Source of the DNA: Desulfogranum marinum | GTDB taxonomy: Bacteria; Desulfobacterota; Desulfobulbia; Desulfobulbales; Desulfobulbaceae | Direction: 5' to 3' | NCBI RefSeq assembly: GCF_016918565.1 | Contig: NZ_JAFFQD010000025.1 | Span: forward strand, 17,586-81,585 | DNA length: 64,000 bases | Shown: positions 30,119 to 39,790 of the stretch, piece by piece | Layout: each line of letters opens with the position of its first letter | Position numbering within the stretch: position 1 is the stretch's first letter | Position numbers and translations under genes: made by a program | The notes under the pieces: generated by a model | Databases searched by the model: none | Told to the model about the DNA's origin: nothing | What the model saw: the letters and a program-made list of their open reading frames with translations, nothing else

Positions 30119-30387
30119 TACTTAAACGACCTTTCTCCTCATTCTCCAACCCAATTCCATTGGCTTTTGGGTAATTTATTATAACTCTACATTCGATTTC
30201 ATACCGTACGAACCCCTTCTCCTGCTATTGCTTTTCTAATAGTATTCTATCATTTTCTTCATTTTCATCCTTGACTTGCTCATTTTAGGCCCCGATAATA
30301 CAAGCAGCTTAAACTGCGTTTCAACTTTGCTATAATAACAATTATTAATAAGAGTTGGACACACAACGCTTAAAAAAGAGAGGAAAA

Positions 30388-32436
30388 ATGAAAAATCTTA
30401 AACTTGGGGTAAAACTGGTGGGCGGTTTTATACTTACCGCAATGATTGTACTTGTTGTAGGCTTACTGGCCATGCAGCAACAGAATAAACTTCATGAGCA
30501 AGCCGAAGTGCTCACGGAAGACGCCCTGCCCGCAGTACAGAACATGTTGATTATCAAAAGTGAGGCCAACTACATTGCTTCCCTCATGCGAACTTTGCTC
30601 ACCCCTTTTGCCAGCAAGGAACAAAGAAAAGCCGTTCACCAAGGCCTTATTGATACAAGAAAAGTGTACGGTGCTGCCAAGAGCAAATTCATGGAACTGG
30701 CTTTTTTTCAAACCGTTGAACCCGAATGGAAGGCATTCGGCGACCATATTGGCAAATGGGTAGTTGCCAACAATCAAGCAGTCAAATTTTCCAAAGAACT
30801 CGTTGCCAGTGATTTAACCAATCCAGTGCAGTTGAATAATCACATGCAACAATTCGAGATTGCTCACCTCGCCCTGCTGGCGAACACCGACAAACTCATC
30901 TCCAATGGCACGGACTTTACAGGCGGGACTGATGAGAATGCCTGTTCGCTCGGCAAATGGCTCAACAACATGGATACAACGAACCCGGAACTGGTTGCGC
31001 TTGCATCCAAGATCAAGCCCAGTCATGCCAGGCTTCACCAGGCAGTCGGCAGGGTTAAACAGTACGTGGCCAATGGGCAGATCTTGCAGGCCGAAGAAAC
31101 AATGAAGGATGTTGTCTACCCTGCATCAGAAGAGGTTTTTGCAATTGTACATGAAATGAAAGCTATTATAACCACAGCGTATGACGCGTTTAGTAATATG
31201 AACACGCTGCTGCTCGTGGAAGCGGCCACTCACCAAAAAAATACCTTTGACGCCATCGATACCATTGTCAACAAAGCGGTGGAAGGCTCCCACGTAGTTG
31301 CAGAAGAAGCTCAAACTGTAGCCAAAACAGCACGGACCATAAATCTTATCGGTATAGTTGTCGGCATTACCCTCGCTCTGGCCCTTGGTTTCTACCTTAC
31401 TGTTATCATTACCAAACCGCTGGCCAAAGGGGTCGACCTCTCCAAAGCCATGGCTGATGGCGACATGACCCAAACCATGGACGTAGACCAGAAAGACGAA
31501 ATCGGTGTACTGGCCAAATCGTTGAACAACATGGCAGGTAATTTACGAACCATTATCACCGACGTCAATAAAGGCGTATCCAGTGTTGATGAATCCTCCT
31601 CACAACTTGCAGCCATTGCCAACCAGATGTCCAGCGGCGCAGAGGATACCGCCAACCGATCCAACCAGGTGGCAGCAGCTGCCGAAGAAATGAGCGCCAA
31701 TCAAGACTCTGTGGCAGCAGCCATGGAACAGGCTTCAGTCAATATAAATATGGTTGCCTCAGCGGCCGAAGAGATGAACGCTACCATCACTGAAATTGCG
31801 CAAAATTCAGGTCGAGCCAAAGAGATTACCTCGCAGGCGGTTGATCAGTCTGAAAAGGCTTCCGACCGGGTCGACGAACTGGGCAAGGCTGCCAATGAAA
31901 TTACCAAGGTTACCGAGGCGATCACCGAAATTTCCGAACAAACAAATTTACTGGCACTCAATGCCACTATTGAAGCCGCCAGAGCCGGCGAGGCAGGTAA
32001 AGGTTTTGCGGTTGTTGCCAACGAAATTAAAGACCTTGCCAAGCAGACCGCGGAAGCTACTCTGGATATCAAAACCAAGATAGAGGGTATTCAGCAGGCT
32101 ACCGGTATTACGGTAAAAGAAATTAATGAAATCAGCACGGTCATTGCCGATGTGGACCAGATTGTGGCAACCATCGCCACTGCAGTGGAAGAACAAACCG
32201 CAACCACCAGAGAAATTGCGGAAAACGTTAGCCAGGCTTCAACCGGTATAAGTGAAGTTAACGAAAATGTTTCTCAAAGCTCGGCAGTAGCTTCAGAAAT
32301 TGCGTCGGATATAGCCGAAGTTAATAATAGTGCCAACGAAATGAATAGGGCCAGTAGCCAGGTTACGGATAGTGCCCGGGAACTTTCCGCTGTCGCTGAC
32401 AAGCTTAAGAATATGGTCGCTCAGTTTAAAGTCTGA
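30388..32436 (+). CDS. Methyl-accepting chemotaxis protein with zinc-binding-like periplasmic motif
   Basis: 682 residues; the start at 30388 follows AGAGAGG. Membrane segments lie near residues 10-32 and 316-340. The periplasmic region contains a CZB-like pattern: a His in FEIAHLALL (near 157), a Cys in NACSLGKWL (near 186) and two His in PSHARLHQ (near 212-216). That is the three-His/one-Cys zinc ligand set usually found in cytoplasmic CZB domains. HAMP and a full signalling domain follow, with the hairpin tip [21 protein letters not shown]. No C-terminal CheR-docking pentapeptide is seen. It is monocistronic with a strong terminator. It probably senses metal, redox or a zinc-dependent oxidant. 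Confidence 0.92.
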   Translation: MKNLKLGVKLVGGFILTAMIVLVVGLLAMQQQNKLHEQAEVLTEDALPAVQNMLIIKSEANYIASLMRTLLTPFASKEQRKAVHQGLIDTRKVYGAAKSKFMELAFFQTVEPEWKAFGDHIGKWVVANNQAVKFSKELVASDLTNPVQLNNHMQQFEIAHLALLANTDKLISNGTDFTGGTDENACSLGKWLNNMDTTNPELVALASKIKPSHARLHQAVGRVKQYVANGQILQAEETMKDVVYPASEEVFAIVHEMKAIITTAYDAFSNMNTLLLVEAATHQKNTFDAIDTIVNKAVEGSHVVAEEAQTVAKTARTINLIGIVVGITLALALGFYLTVIITKPLAKGVDLSKAMADGDMTQTMDVDQKDEIGVLAKSLNNMAGNLRTIITDVNKGVSSVDESSSQLAAIANQMSSGAEDTANRSNQVAAAAEEMSANQDSVAAAMEQASVNINMVASAAEEMNATITEIAQNSGRAKEITSQAVDQSEKASDRVDELGKAANEITKVTEAITEISEQTNLLALNATIEAARAGEAGKGFAVVANEIKDLAKQTAEATLDIKTKIEGIQQATGITVKEINEISTVIADVDQIVATIATAVEEQTATTREIAENVSQASTGISEVNENVSQSSAVASEIASDIAEVNNSANEMNRASSQVTDSARELSAVADKLKNMVAQFKV

Positions 32437-32463
32437 TAACAGCCGTTCAAATTTCTTCCCCTT

Positions 32464-32498
32464 AAAAAAGGCGTCTGCTTCGTGCAGGCGCCTTTTTT
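32464..32498. terminator. Bidirectional intrinsic terminator
   Basis: Stem GGCGTCTGC pairs with G(C)AGGCGCC-type sequence (one G-T pair) around a TTCGT loop, with A6 before and T6 after. It ends the chemoreceptor gene and can also stop the convergent minus-strand cluster. Confidence 0.85.
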
Positions 32499-32595
32499 GG
32501 GTCTCTTCTTTTTCACAACAATCAACACGTAACAAATTACTCACGCTCCAAAGCAAGAGTACCTTGAATCATGAGCGAGTCAATAGAGCAAATTG

Positions 32596-33810
32596 TTATA
32601 GCGCCCTCAAAAAATAGACAAGCCCCTTAACCTCGCCGCCCTTTTCCTGCCTCAACGCTACCTGTTCAAAATGGCAAACCTGGAGGTCATTTTCTTTTGC
32701 CACAGCCAAAATATAGTCATGGGAATGTGAATACCTGCCATTTGCATGAAGCATCCAGTCCTCACCTTCTCCAGACTCTATTGAGAAACAAATATGTACC
32801 TCATCCCGACATCCCGCTGTTATAGCCTGAAAAACAGGTTTGAGATCGCCCAGATAGATAAAAACATCGGCAGCGAGAACTAAATCAAACGGAGCCGGGT
32901 CCTGATGATGTTGATGAAAATACGCGATCAGTTCAGCCTCTTCCAAGGTGTCATAGATTTGCTTTTGGCGCGCAATGTCTATCATCTTTGGCGAAAGGTC
33001 TATCCCGGTCAGCTTATCTGAACACTCTCGAAAAAGTTCTCCGCAAAGGCCGGTACCACATCCAAGATCTATACAGTGTTCATATTTTTTTTTGCGTGGC
33101 CCGTGATTAAACAGATTCCACAACCTTTCCGGTGCACGATAGTCAAGATCACCCACCAGATTTTCTTCAAAGGTCTCTGAATAGCTATCAAACAGGCTCC
33201 GCACATATTCTTCCGGGGGCTTAGCAGGAGACGTTTCTCCCTTGAGCGCAGCAATCATATGTTTTGCCCCGGCATGATCCGGATCAATTTCAAGCAACTG
33301 TTGGTAATTTTGCACCGCGTTCTCATGGTCGTCGTGCAAGTGAAGCAGGTATGCCAAATTATTCAGCGCCGGTGCATAGGAAGGATCGAGCTCGAGAACA
33401 TGGGAATATACCTGTACCGCTTCTTCTGTCGCCCCGCACTCTTTACAGCAGCAACCAAGACTGTACAAAATTTCCACATCATCGGGTCTAAGCGCTAACG
33501 CCTGTTTGTAAGCGGCAACAGCCTCTGCAAACAAATGCAGTTTGTTGCAGGTAAGCGCCAGGTTAAACCAATAGTCGGTCTCGGATTTGTTGACGGCAGC
33601 AGCCTGCTGAAAACACTCTTTAGCCTTTTCATATTCCTCTTCATGGTAGAGGGCAAGGCCAAGGTTGTACTGCACCGTGTCGGCATCGGGTATCTCTCCA
33701 GTAACCTCCTCGTAGAGTGCTATTGCCTGGGAAAATTCTCCAAGGCTGTGGAGGTCCAGAGCCTTGGTATATAACTGTTGAAGTTGTTCTAGTCGTTTAT
33801 CTACTACCAT
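32596..33810 (-). CDS. TPR-repeat SAM-dependent methyltransferase
   Basis: 404 residues. The N-terminal half (about 5-195) is made of five or six TPR units (for example ALYHEEEYEKAKECFQQAAA and LYSLGCCCKECGATEEAVQVY). The C-terminal half is a class I methyltransferase: motif I is HCIDLGCGTGLCGELF, followed by LTGIDLSPKMIDIARQK and LVLAADVFIYLGDL. TPR-methyltransferase fusions act on unknown, often protein or glycan, targets. It is the last gene of a five-gene minus-strand run, six bases after the radical SAM stop, so functional coupling with that enzyme is likely. Confidence 0.88.
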   Translation of the reverse strand: MVVDKRLEQLQQLYTKALDLHSLGEFSQAIALYEEVTGEIPDADTVQYNLGLALYHEEEYEKAKECFQQAAAVNKSETDYWFNLALTCNKLHLFAEAVAAYKQALALRPDDVEILYSLGCCCKECGATEEAVQVYSHVLELDPSYAPALNNLAYLLHLHDDHENAVQNYQQLLEIDPDHAGAKHMIAALKGETSPAKPPEEYVRSLFDSYSETFEENLVGDLDYRAPERLWNLFNHGPRKKKYEHCIDLGCGTGLCGELFRECSDKLTGIDLSPKMIDIARQKQIYDTLEEAELIAYFHQHHQDPAPFDLVLAADVFIYLGDLKPVFQAITAGCRDEVHICFSIESGEGEDWMLHANGRYSHSHDYILAVAKENDLQVCHFEQVALRQEKGGEVKGLVYFLRAL

Positions 33811-33816
33811 GGATCA

Positions 33817-34851
33817 CTATTTCTTTGTTGGCCTCATTTCCTGCTTCAGTAAACAGCAGGAGATCCGGTGTTCTGGTTTACCATCATCTTGATAGCTGAT
33901 GTTTTCCGGTTGCAGGAGTTTGTTCATCACACATCCTTCCGGGATGGAAAGAGGAAAAAAACGATCTTCATTCAGTCCTGAACGATGACAAAGCTTACCT
34001 GCTTTTATCTCATAACTGTGGATGGGGTGATCTTCACACAGTGGACACTGATATACCCTTCCGTTGGGAAACACAAAATAGTTTTCCGCAACCATACCTG
34101 CACACTCAAAGGTTTCTTCCGGTTCAAGATATACCTTGGGATACACGACATGGGTGCCCTTGGCTGCAGCATCGGCCGCAACCCCGGGAACAATATCCAG
34201 CCAACGTTGAGGATCGACCTGCCAGCTCCCCTCATCACCACTGCTCGGAGTAGCGGATTTTCCACGCAGGCCGATAACTTGAATGAAAAATCGATCAATA
34301 CCAAGCTCCTCTACAAGTCCAGGCATCCGATAAAGGTGATCAATATTAAGACTGGAGACCGTATAGATGAGACTGGTGGCAAATTTACGGTTTACCGCCT
34401 TCTTGATATTCGCTGTACAGGTGGCAAAAACCCCTGCCCCACGAATAGGGTCATTCACAGCCGGTTCCGGACCGTCCAGGGAAAAACTCAAATAATCAAG
34501 CTCGTTGGGAGTCACCTTGTCCAGCAAATCGTGGAACAAAAAGCCATTGGTATCAACGGTAACGGCAAATCCCATTGCCTTGGCGGCCTTGATAATTTGC
34601 GACAAATCTGGATGCATGGTCGGCTCGCCACCAAGTAAAATAAGGTTTGATTGTTTTTGCTCGTCGTTAAAAAGCCGCAGCCACTGGAGGACTGTCTCAA
34701 GCTCCAGAGTTTGCACCCCATGTTGATCGGGGTTAATATAACAGTGGCGGCAGGAAAGGTTGCAAGCGGTTAAAAGGTGGAAAAAAACATTTCGTTCACC
34801 GGTCTTAAACCCGACGGTACGTGCAAGAGGTTGCGTATCCATGGACATCAT
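33817..34851 (-). CDS. Radical SAM protein with C-terminal SPASM-like cysteines
   Basis: 344 residues. The radical SAM motif appears near residue 30 as CNLSCRHCYI (CxxxCxxC), with LGGEPTMHPDL (GGE motif) and VDTNG following. The C-terminal region has several cysteines (ECAGMVAENYFVFPNGRVYQCPLCEDH, EGCVMN, SCCLLK), which suggests auxiliary iron-sulfur clusters of the SPASM/twitch type. Such enzymes often modify peptides or proteins. Its start overlaps the deaminase stop (ATGATG/TGA), implying coupled translation, and a methyltransferase gene follows by 6 bases. No short precursor peptide gene was found next to it. Substrate unknown. Confidence 0.88.
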   Translation of the reverse strand: MMSMDTQPLARTVGFKTGERNVFFHLLTACNLSCRHCYINPDQHGVQTLELETVLQWLRLFNDEQKQSNLILLGGEPTMHPDLSQIIKAAKAMGFAVTVDTNGFLFHDLLDKVTPNELDYLSFSLDGPEPAVNDPIRGAGVFATCTANIKKAVNRKFATSLIYTVSSLNIDHLYRMPGLVEELGIDRFFIQVIGLRGKSATPSSGDEGSWQVDPQRWLDIVPGVAADAAAKGTHVVYPKVYLEPEETFECAGMVAENYFVFPNGRVYQCPLCEDHPIHSYEIKAGKLCHRSGLNEDRFFPLSIPEGCVMNKLLQPENISYQDDGKPEHRISCCLLKQEMRPTKK

Positions 34852-35366
34852 TCCTCAATGACTTGCTCAAGAGTATATCGTGACAGCAGGCTATCCTGCC
34901 AATAAGAGTAGTTGCTAAAAAACTGTTGAAAAAGCTTCAAACTTGCTGTTCGCTGCACCTTTTCCACCAGGGTAATTTGCATCTGTGCATACAACGCATT
35001 CAAACTCTGCAAGGGAAGATTGGTGCCGCCACCCATGATATCTTCATAGGCCCATACAAAAGAACGAATACCGGAAAGAAGCATAGTGGAATAACACATC
35101 AGGCAGGGTTCCATGGTGGAGTACACAACCACTGAAGAAAAATCATAATCAGGATGCTCGGCCAGGAATGCCCGCAGGGTGACAATTTCAGCATGATCAA
35201 TTTCATTGCAAAACTGTTCGCTGCTGTTTCGCCTCCTGCCCCTGGCCAGTATTCTATTCCTATCAACAAATACACAACCAACAGGAAACTCTCCCTCATC
35301 AAGGGCTACGCGCGCTTCTTTAAGCGCTTCCTGCATGAACTTTTCGTGATTATTTTGCAACACCAT
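34848..35366 (-). CDS. Nucleoside/cytidine deaminase-fold protein (TadA-like)
   Basis: About 172 residues from the ATG at 35366; a start at 35444 would overlap the preceding gene and add 26 residues. It has the zinc-dependent deaminase signature: NEIDHAEIVTLR (HAE, catalytic Glu) and STMEPCLMCYSTML (PCxxC). The fold resembles TadA and guanine/cytosine deaminases, but the C-terminal half (FQQFFSNYSYWQDSLL) is unlike tRNA adenosine deaminase TadA. Its stop is embedded in the radical SAM start, so the pair is coupled. Substrate unknown; base, nucleoside or pterin are possible. Confidence 0.85.
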   Translation of the reverse strand: MVLQNNHEKFMQEALKEARVALDEGEFPVGCVFVDRNRILARGRRRNSSEQFCNEIDHAEIVTLRAFLAEHPDYDFSSVVVYSTMEPCLMCYSTMLLSGIRSFVWAYEDIMGGGTNLPLQSLNALYAQMQITLVEKVQRTASLKLFQQFFSNYSYWQDSLLSRYTLEQVIEE

Positions 35367-35427
35367 GGGTCTTTGTAATGCTAGAGTAAAAATGGGTCTA
35401 TACCATGGAACGACTATGCTGTCAAAA

Positions 35428-36672
35428 TTACATTCGGCGGCCAAAGCGCAGGATATTTTTACCTATTGTCACGCCGGTGTGCGGCTGCACCCAGTCATGA
35501 CCCTGGTCGGTAAAAGGTAAATAGACAAGGCCCATTCCCTTCACAACAGCCTTTACTTTTGGTAGATGCGGGAAAATAGCTTTGGGGCTGGTTGCTGATG
35601 CTGCAAGTATAATTTTCATCGCTTGCTTTGCTTCTGTTGATGACAACGTCACAGGAAAAAAAGGATCTCTTTTTTTTCCTTTACCTTGTGGCAGCTTCCA
35701 CTGTCCCAATGTAGCCTGGCGCCCTGCCTGGATAAATACTTTTGGTCTCACCTTAAAGGCAGGCACTAGAAACTGCATGGGTTTCTTTTCCCAATCAGCC
35801 TGGGGCAAAATTGGCTGATTGGTACGAGCTATAAAATCAGCAAAACTTGAAATATTAAGCTCCGTGACCGATGCTTGCAGCTTCCAGAAAGGGATATACA
35901 ATGCCGTATGCTGGTCACCATCCACAACCTGAAAAACAACTTCTTGCATATCTTTTTCATCCATTCTCCAACAGCGATCACAAACAAAACAATGCACTAT
36001 CAGGGAGTCGGGTGCTCCTTGCACCTCTGCCCCGCAATGGGGGCACAAAGAAGGCAAAAAGCTGGGCTGCCACTGGGGATGGTAGGAGGATGATTTGAGC
36101 GCTTTACTCCTGAGGCGGGTACCTGTTTCCGCAGTCAGGGGGTATTGATTAACGGCATCCAGCAAACCTTGATCAGTGTGTATCAATGGAAGATAAATCA
36201 CACTCAGTGTTTCACCAATATAGGCGCGATGAAAAAGATTTTTCCCTGCCTTGGCAGTAAGGTGAGATATCTGTGCCGCTTTATGGAGAATGGTGTTGGG
36301 CTCAAGGGTTCGAACTAAAAATCGAGCGTTTGTGGCAGGATTAAGATGCTGCAACTGCATTGCCTGTGCCCTGACGCCAAGGGATGGCGGCAAGCCTGGA
36401 ACATTCACGGCCAGCTGGGTGGTATCAACTACTTTGTGTGAGAGCCCTTTATCCGTTACAAGAAAAATTGTCCCCTTAAAGCGAATGTAGGGGACCAGCA
36501 GGTAAGCAGTTTCTTCTTCCTTTATCGTCGGCGGGAGCAGATAACGAAAAATACCGGCCGGCTGCAAAAAATTTTTAACGCCACAATAGGAGCAGGTCAG
36601 CAGTCGATCAGATTCATTCAGCGTTGCCGCGGCACCGCATTGCGGGCATTCCTGAGCAACCTTGATGTTCAT
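35428..36672 (-). CDS. Zinc-ribbon protein of unknown function (partner of SPFH protein)
   Basis: 414 residues. Two zinc ribbons are visible: CPQCGAAATLN...CSYCGVKN at residues 9-33 and CPHCGAEVQ...CFVCDRCW around 215-240. The remainder is beta-rich with no motif I recognise and no membrane segment. It lies 72 bases after an SPFH/zinc-ribbon gene. That pairing resembles the B. subtilis ydjG-ydjI genes of the PspA-like membrane-stress operon, where both also carry zinc ribbons. The resemblance is in layout and motifs; homology of the central part is not established here. Confidence 0.7.
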   Translation of the reverse strand: MNIKVAQECPQCGAAATLNESDRLLTCSYCGVKNFLQPAGIFRYLLPPTIKEEETAYLLVPYIRFKGTIFLVTDKGLSHKVVDTTQLAVNVPGLPPSLGVRAQAMQLQHLNPATNARFLVRTLEPNTILHKAAQISHLTAKAGKNLFHRAYIGETLSVIYLPLIHTDQGLLDAVNQYPLTAETGTRLRSKALKSSSYHPQWQPSFLPSLCPHCGAEVQGAPDSLIVHCFVCDRCWRMDEKDMQEVVFQVVDGDQHTALYIPFWKLQASVTELNISSFADFIARTNQPILPQADWEKKPMQFLVPAFKVRPKVFIQAGRQATLGQWKLPQGKGKKRDPFFPVTLSSTEAKQAMKIILAASATSPKAIFPHLPKVKAVVKGMGLVYLPFTDQGHDWVQPHTGVTIGKNILRFGRRM

Positions 36673-36744
36673 TTTTTGTAATTACTCACAGGGTGCTATA
36701 ACTCTTTGCTGTATCATACCTAGAACCTGCAATTGCTCCATCCA

Positions 36745-37875
36745 TCACAGTTTCATCCCGCATTGATTACAGAAGTGCGCACCGGGTAAATTTTCATTGC
36801 CACATTCTCCGCACTGAACAGCTTTTGGCTTGTCCTCGGTTGAATGGCCGCAGCGGGAGCAAAATCGAGCACCAGGTGTTACATTCTTTCCACAGTGGGT
36901 ACACTGAGCAATAATAAGTTGCTGGTGGCCGCAATAAGGGCAAAATCTGGCGTCGCCTTGAACGGCATTGCCGCACTCCTCACAAACAGTTGTAGCTCCA
37001 CCTTTTGCTGCGTCTCCCCGCCCTTGCCCTGTCTGTTGCATACTCCCAAACAAAGCCGGCATCATCATCCCCATGCCTAATCCCATCCCTGCTGCGGCTT
37101 CCCCCGTGCCAAGCGCGGCCTTTTCCATGGCCATGCCCGCCTTCATCCGTACGAATTTATCCATATCCTGAATAACATTCATACGTCCACTATCATCAAT
37201 GGCCTCCTGCACCTCTGGTGGCGGCGTAATCGAAGTGATATATAAATTATCCAGTGCCAAGCCAAATCGTTGAAAATCCTTTACCAGCCGCTGCTGAAGG
37301 CCTATAGCAAGCTCATCAAAGCTGCCTGGCAGGTCAAGAAGGGAGTCAAGCGTCTCGCCGAGATAATCATTGAATCTGGAAACAATCACCCGGCGTAAAT
37401 AATCTTCAATCTGCCGGGTTGTATATTTTCCCATGGTACCGGCAAGTGTATTAATAAACAGTATCGGCTGCACCACCCGAATATTAAACACACCGTGAGC
37501 GCGCAACCTGACCAGACCAAGCTCTGAATCACGAAACGCCACCGGATCTTTGGTCCCCCACTTGAGATTGGTAAAAACCTTGAGGTTGACAAAGTATACT
37601 TCTGCCCTCAAGGGACTGGTCATCCCCCAGGGAAGAGAAAGGATCTTGGTTAGAATGGGAATATTTCCGGTCTTTAAGGTATGTCGTCCCGGAGGAAAGG
37701 CATCGCAGGCACGCCCCTTATAAAACATCACCGCTGCCTGATTTTCACGCACTGTTAGCTGGGCGCCAAACTTAATCTCCCCTGAGCCGTGCTCAGGTAA
37801 ACGGTGCAACAGTGCCTCGCCGGACTCATCAAACCATTCCAGTGATTCTAAAAAAATAAGATTATTTGCTTCCAT
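36745..37875 (-). CDS. SPFH-domain protein with C-terminal zinc ribbons (YdjI-like)
   Basis: 376 residues. Residues 1-235 form an SPFH/band-7-like domain (AAVMFYKGRACDAFPPGRHTL, RRVIVSRFNDYLGETLDSLL, FGLALDNLYITSITPPPEVQ). A Gly/Met-rich linker follows. At the C-terminus there are three or four CxxC pairs (CEECG...CPYCG, CTHCG...CSRCG, CGECG...CNQCG). No N-terminal membrane anchor is seen. Relatives, annotated as virion-core-like or YdjI, occur in PspA-type membrane-stress operons and are thought to scaffold assemblies at the membrane. It is the first gene of the five-gene run, so it may set the run's regulation. Confidence 0.85.
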   Translation of the reverse strand: MEANNLIFLESLEWFDESGEALLHRLPEHGSGEIKFGAQLTVRENQAAVMFYKGRACDAFPPGRHTLKTGNIPILTKILSLPWGMTSPLRAEVYFVNLKVFTNLKWGTKDPVAFRDSELGLVRLRAHGVFNIRVVQPILFINTLAGTMGKYTTRQIEDYLRRVIVSRFNDYLGETLDSLLDLPGSFDELAIGLQQRLVKDFQRFGLALDNLYITSITPPPEVQEAIDDSGRMNVIQDMDKFVRMKAGMAMEKAALGTGEAAAGMGLGMGMMMPALFGSMQQTGQGRGDAAKGGATTVCEECGNAVQGDARFCPYCGHQQLIIAQCTHCGKNVTPGARFCSRCGHSTEDKPKAVQCGECGNENLPGAHFCNQCGMKL

Positions 37876-38150
37876 AGGTCCTTTCCCTCGTAAAGGGCAT
37901 ATTGAACTTGCCTCCGACTATAAACGGTTTTTTCAATCAATCTCAACATCATGCTTACAAAATTTCTGCAAAGGTAAGTAAAAAAAACCTTGATACACCA
38001 TTGAAGGCGATGATATTTTTTGGTGCTTTTTTTGTTGTTGATCAACTCACATCTTTCATATGTGGAGACAAACTAGTGGTTGTGAGGATAACTCCTTTCA
38101 GTATAGTATAGGACCTGCAAGGTACCAAAATATTTTTAAGGAATAACGTT

Positions 38151-38501
38151 ATGACACAGTTCAGGCAGGAATGGGATACAGAAACGGCAATGGAAATCCT
38201 CAACCATCCGACAGTGGACAGTAAGGTATGGGCTGAAGCGGTGGAATGGCTCCTTGTTTATGGCCCTCCGGAAATACAGGAACTGCTCAAACAGGCATCC
38301 GGCCATGCCACCATGGAAAGTTTTCCAGAGTTAGAACCTCTCGGCTATGGCAAAGACGGAACCCCCTGCTATTCATTGTCACAATTAGCCGACTCACTGG
38401 ATATAAGTGAAGAGGAAGCCGAGGCAATCATCAGCGAAAAAGAGAAAAAACACGGTATCAGCCACCGGGTTGACAACAGCGACACAACCTCACTCCAGTA
38501 A
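38151..38501 (+). CDS. Small acidic protein of unknown function
   Basis: 116 residues; AAGGA lies eight bases before the ATG. No membrane segment or signal peptide. The first half is helical (AEAVEWLLVYGPPEIQELLKQA). The second half (CYSLSQLADSLDISEEEAEAII) resembles a helix-turn-helix-like segment, though no basic face typical for DNA binding is obvious. I do not recognise the family. It stands alone between the SPFH operon (divergent) and the PFK-2-like gene (convergent). Confidence 0.7.
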   Translation: MTQFRQEWDTETAMEILNHPTVDSKVWAEAVEWLLVYGPPEIQELLKQASGHATMESFPELEPLGYGKDGTPCYSLSQLADSLDISEEEAEAIISEKEKKHGISHRVDNSDTTSLQ

Positions 38502-38566
38502 CCCTATACAAACAGAGGGCCTCATCCACAGCTTGAAAATTTACCCGCCCAAACATTTCTCTGCTT

Positions 38567-39790
38567 TCAAACAGATGCGGTATGGTAGGGTATGAGCTCA
38601 AAAATCCGCTTATGCGGGTTGATCTGAATGTGATAATAACGGTTTTGCGGCATATAAATGTAGGGTATTTCTTTTTCCTGGCGAGAAAGAAATTTGGACA
38701 GAATCATCCTGTTCACGGCCTTATGGCCGACAATCATAATATTTTCATCGTAATTGTTGAGATAAAATACTTTTTTCAGACCACGATGCACCCGCTCTTC
38801 CATGGTCTTATACCCCTCGCCTTCAGGATAAATGTAATTATATTTATTTAATCTTCTTGCCCTGGCGACATGCGGCATTTGCTCGCTGATCTGCTTATAG
38901 GTCATCCCTTCGCAAACACCGCCATGAATTTCATTAAATTCAGGTAAAGCAATAATTGAGCAAAAATCCTGACGTTCCCTTATAGTTTCTGCTGTTTGCA
39001 GGGTTCGCTTATAATTGGAAGTAAATATGATAGGAATGCGCTGGGTGGCAAAATGCTCGGCCAAAGATTTGGCCTGCTCAAACCCTTTGTCAGTGAGCTC
39101 ACTGTTGCCGCCGATGCGGTCTTCCACATTAAAAAAAGTCTCTCCATGACGAACCAGGAAAAGATTCCGCACCACCCTGGTGGTTAAAATATCACGAATA
39201 CGGTCATAATAAGGCACCTCATAGCTGGCTTGTTCCTGCAAAATACAACTTTCAAACGAATCCACCAGAATGCGGTTGGGTTCCACATCCAAAGGCTCAT
39301 AGATGGATTCGTAGTATTTGATCCTTTTTAAAAAACTTGCTATCGCCTCTTCTTTGGTGCGATCGCTGAATTCACTGAGACCTGCCTTACGTTCAAGATT
39401 GGCTTCCAAAGCTTCATCATCCGCATTCATACATTCAATGAACAGTAAAGGTGTTTCAGAAAACGTATCTTGAATTTTCCGGCGCCGTTTACGAGTCACG
39501 TTACTGGCATCTAAAATGGCAACACAGCCCCCTCCGCGAAGAAATTTATGGGCATTCTCAATATTTACCGAAGATATTTTCTCTCGAAAAGCAACACCTT
39601 CAGGATTCCCCGGCGAAAAAAATATTGATGAAGAAGTATTCTCTTCACTCATCCGCCGGCGAAGGTCACCATTATTAAAAATCGCGCTTTTTACTCCATC
39701 AAGTTCCAACGTACGGCTTAACTTTCGCGCCATGGTCGATTTACCGCGGGCGGGCAGCCCCATCATCACTATTACGAGCTTTCTATTCAT
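38567..39790 (-). CDS. Bifunctional 6-phosphofructo-2-kinase / fructose-2,6-bisphosphatase-like enzyme
   Basis: 407 residues with the two-domain layout of the eukaryotic enzyme. The N-terminal kinase domain has the Walker A motif MMGLPARGKSTMARK, which matches the eukaryotic GLPARGK, plus FNNGDLRRR and ILDASNVTRKRRR. The C-terminal phosphoglycerate-mutase-type domain has LVRHGETFFN with the phospho-His near residue 213, then NEIHGGVCEGMTY with the acid/base Glu, and VGHKAVNRMIL with the second His. Both active sites look intact. The eukaryotic enzyme makes and destroys fructose-2,6-bisphosphate, an allosteric regulator of glycolysis. Bacterial homologues are scarce and their product is not well established. 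Confidence 0.85.
   Translation of the reverse strand: MNRKLVIVMMGLPARGKSTMARKLSRTLELDGVKSAIFNNGDLRRRMSEENTSSSIFFSPGNPEGVAFREKISSVNIENAHKFLRGGGCVAILDASNVTRKRRRKIQDTFSETPLLFIECMNADDEALEANLERKAGLSEFSDRTKEEAIASFLKRIKYYESIYEPLDVEPNRILVDSFESCILQEQASYEVPYYDRIRDILTTRVVRNLFLVRHGETFFNVEDRIGGNSELTDKGFEQAKSLAEHFATQRIPIIFTSNYKRTLQTAETIRERQDFCSIIALPEFNEIHGGVCEGMTYKQISEQMPHVARARRLNKYNYIYPEGEGYKTMEERVHRGLKKVFYLNNYDENIMIVGHKAVNRMILSKFLSRQEKEIPYIYMPQNRYYHIQINPHKRIFELIPYHTASV

Noticed and set aside
30310..30336. TAAA-N15-GCTATAAT before the chemoreceptor, considered as a flagellar sigma-28 promoter
   Set aside because: The -10 half matches the sigma-28 consensus poorly and reads equally well as an ordinary TATAAT box.
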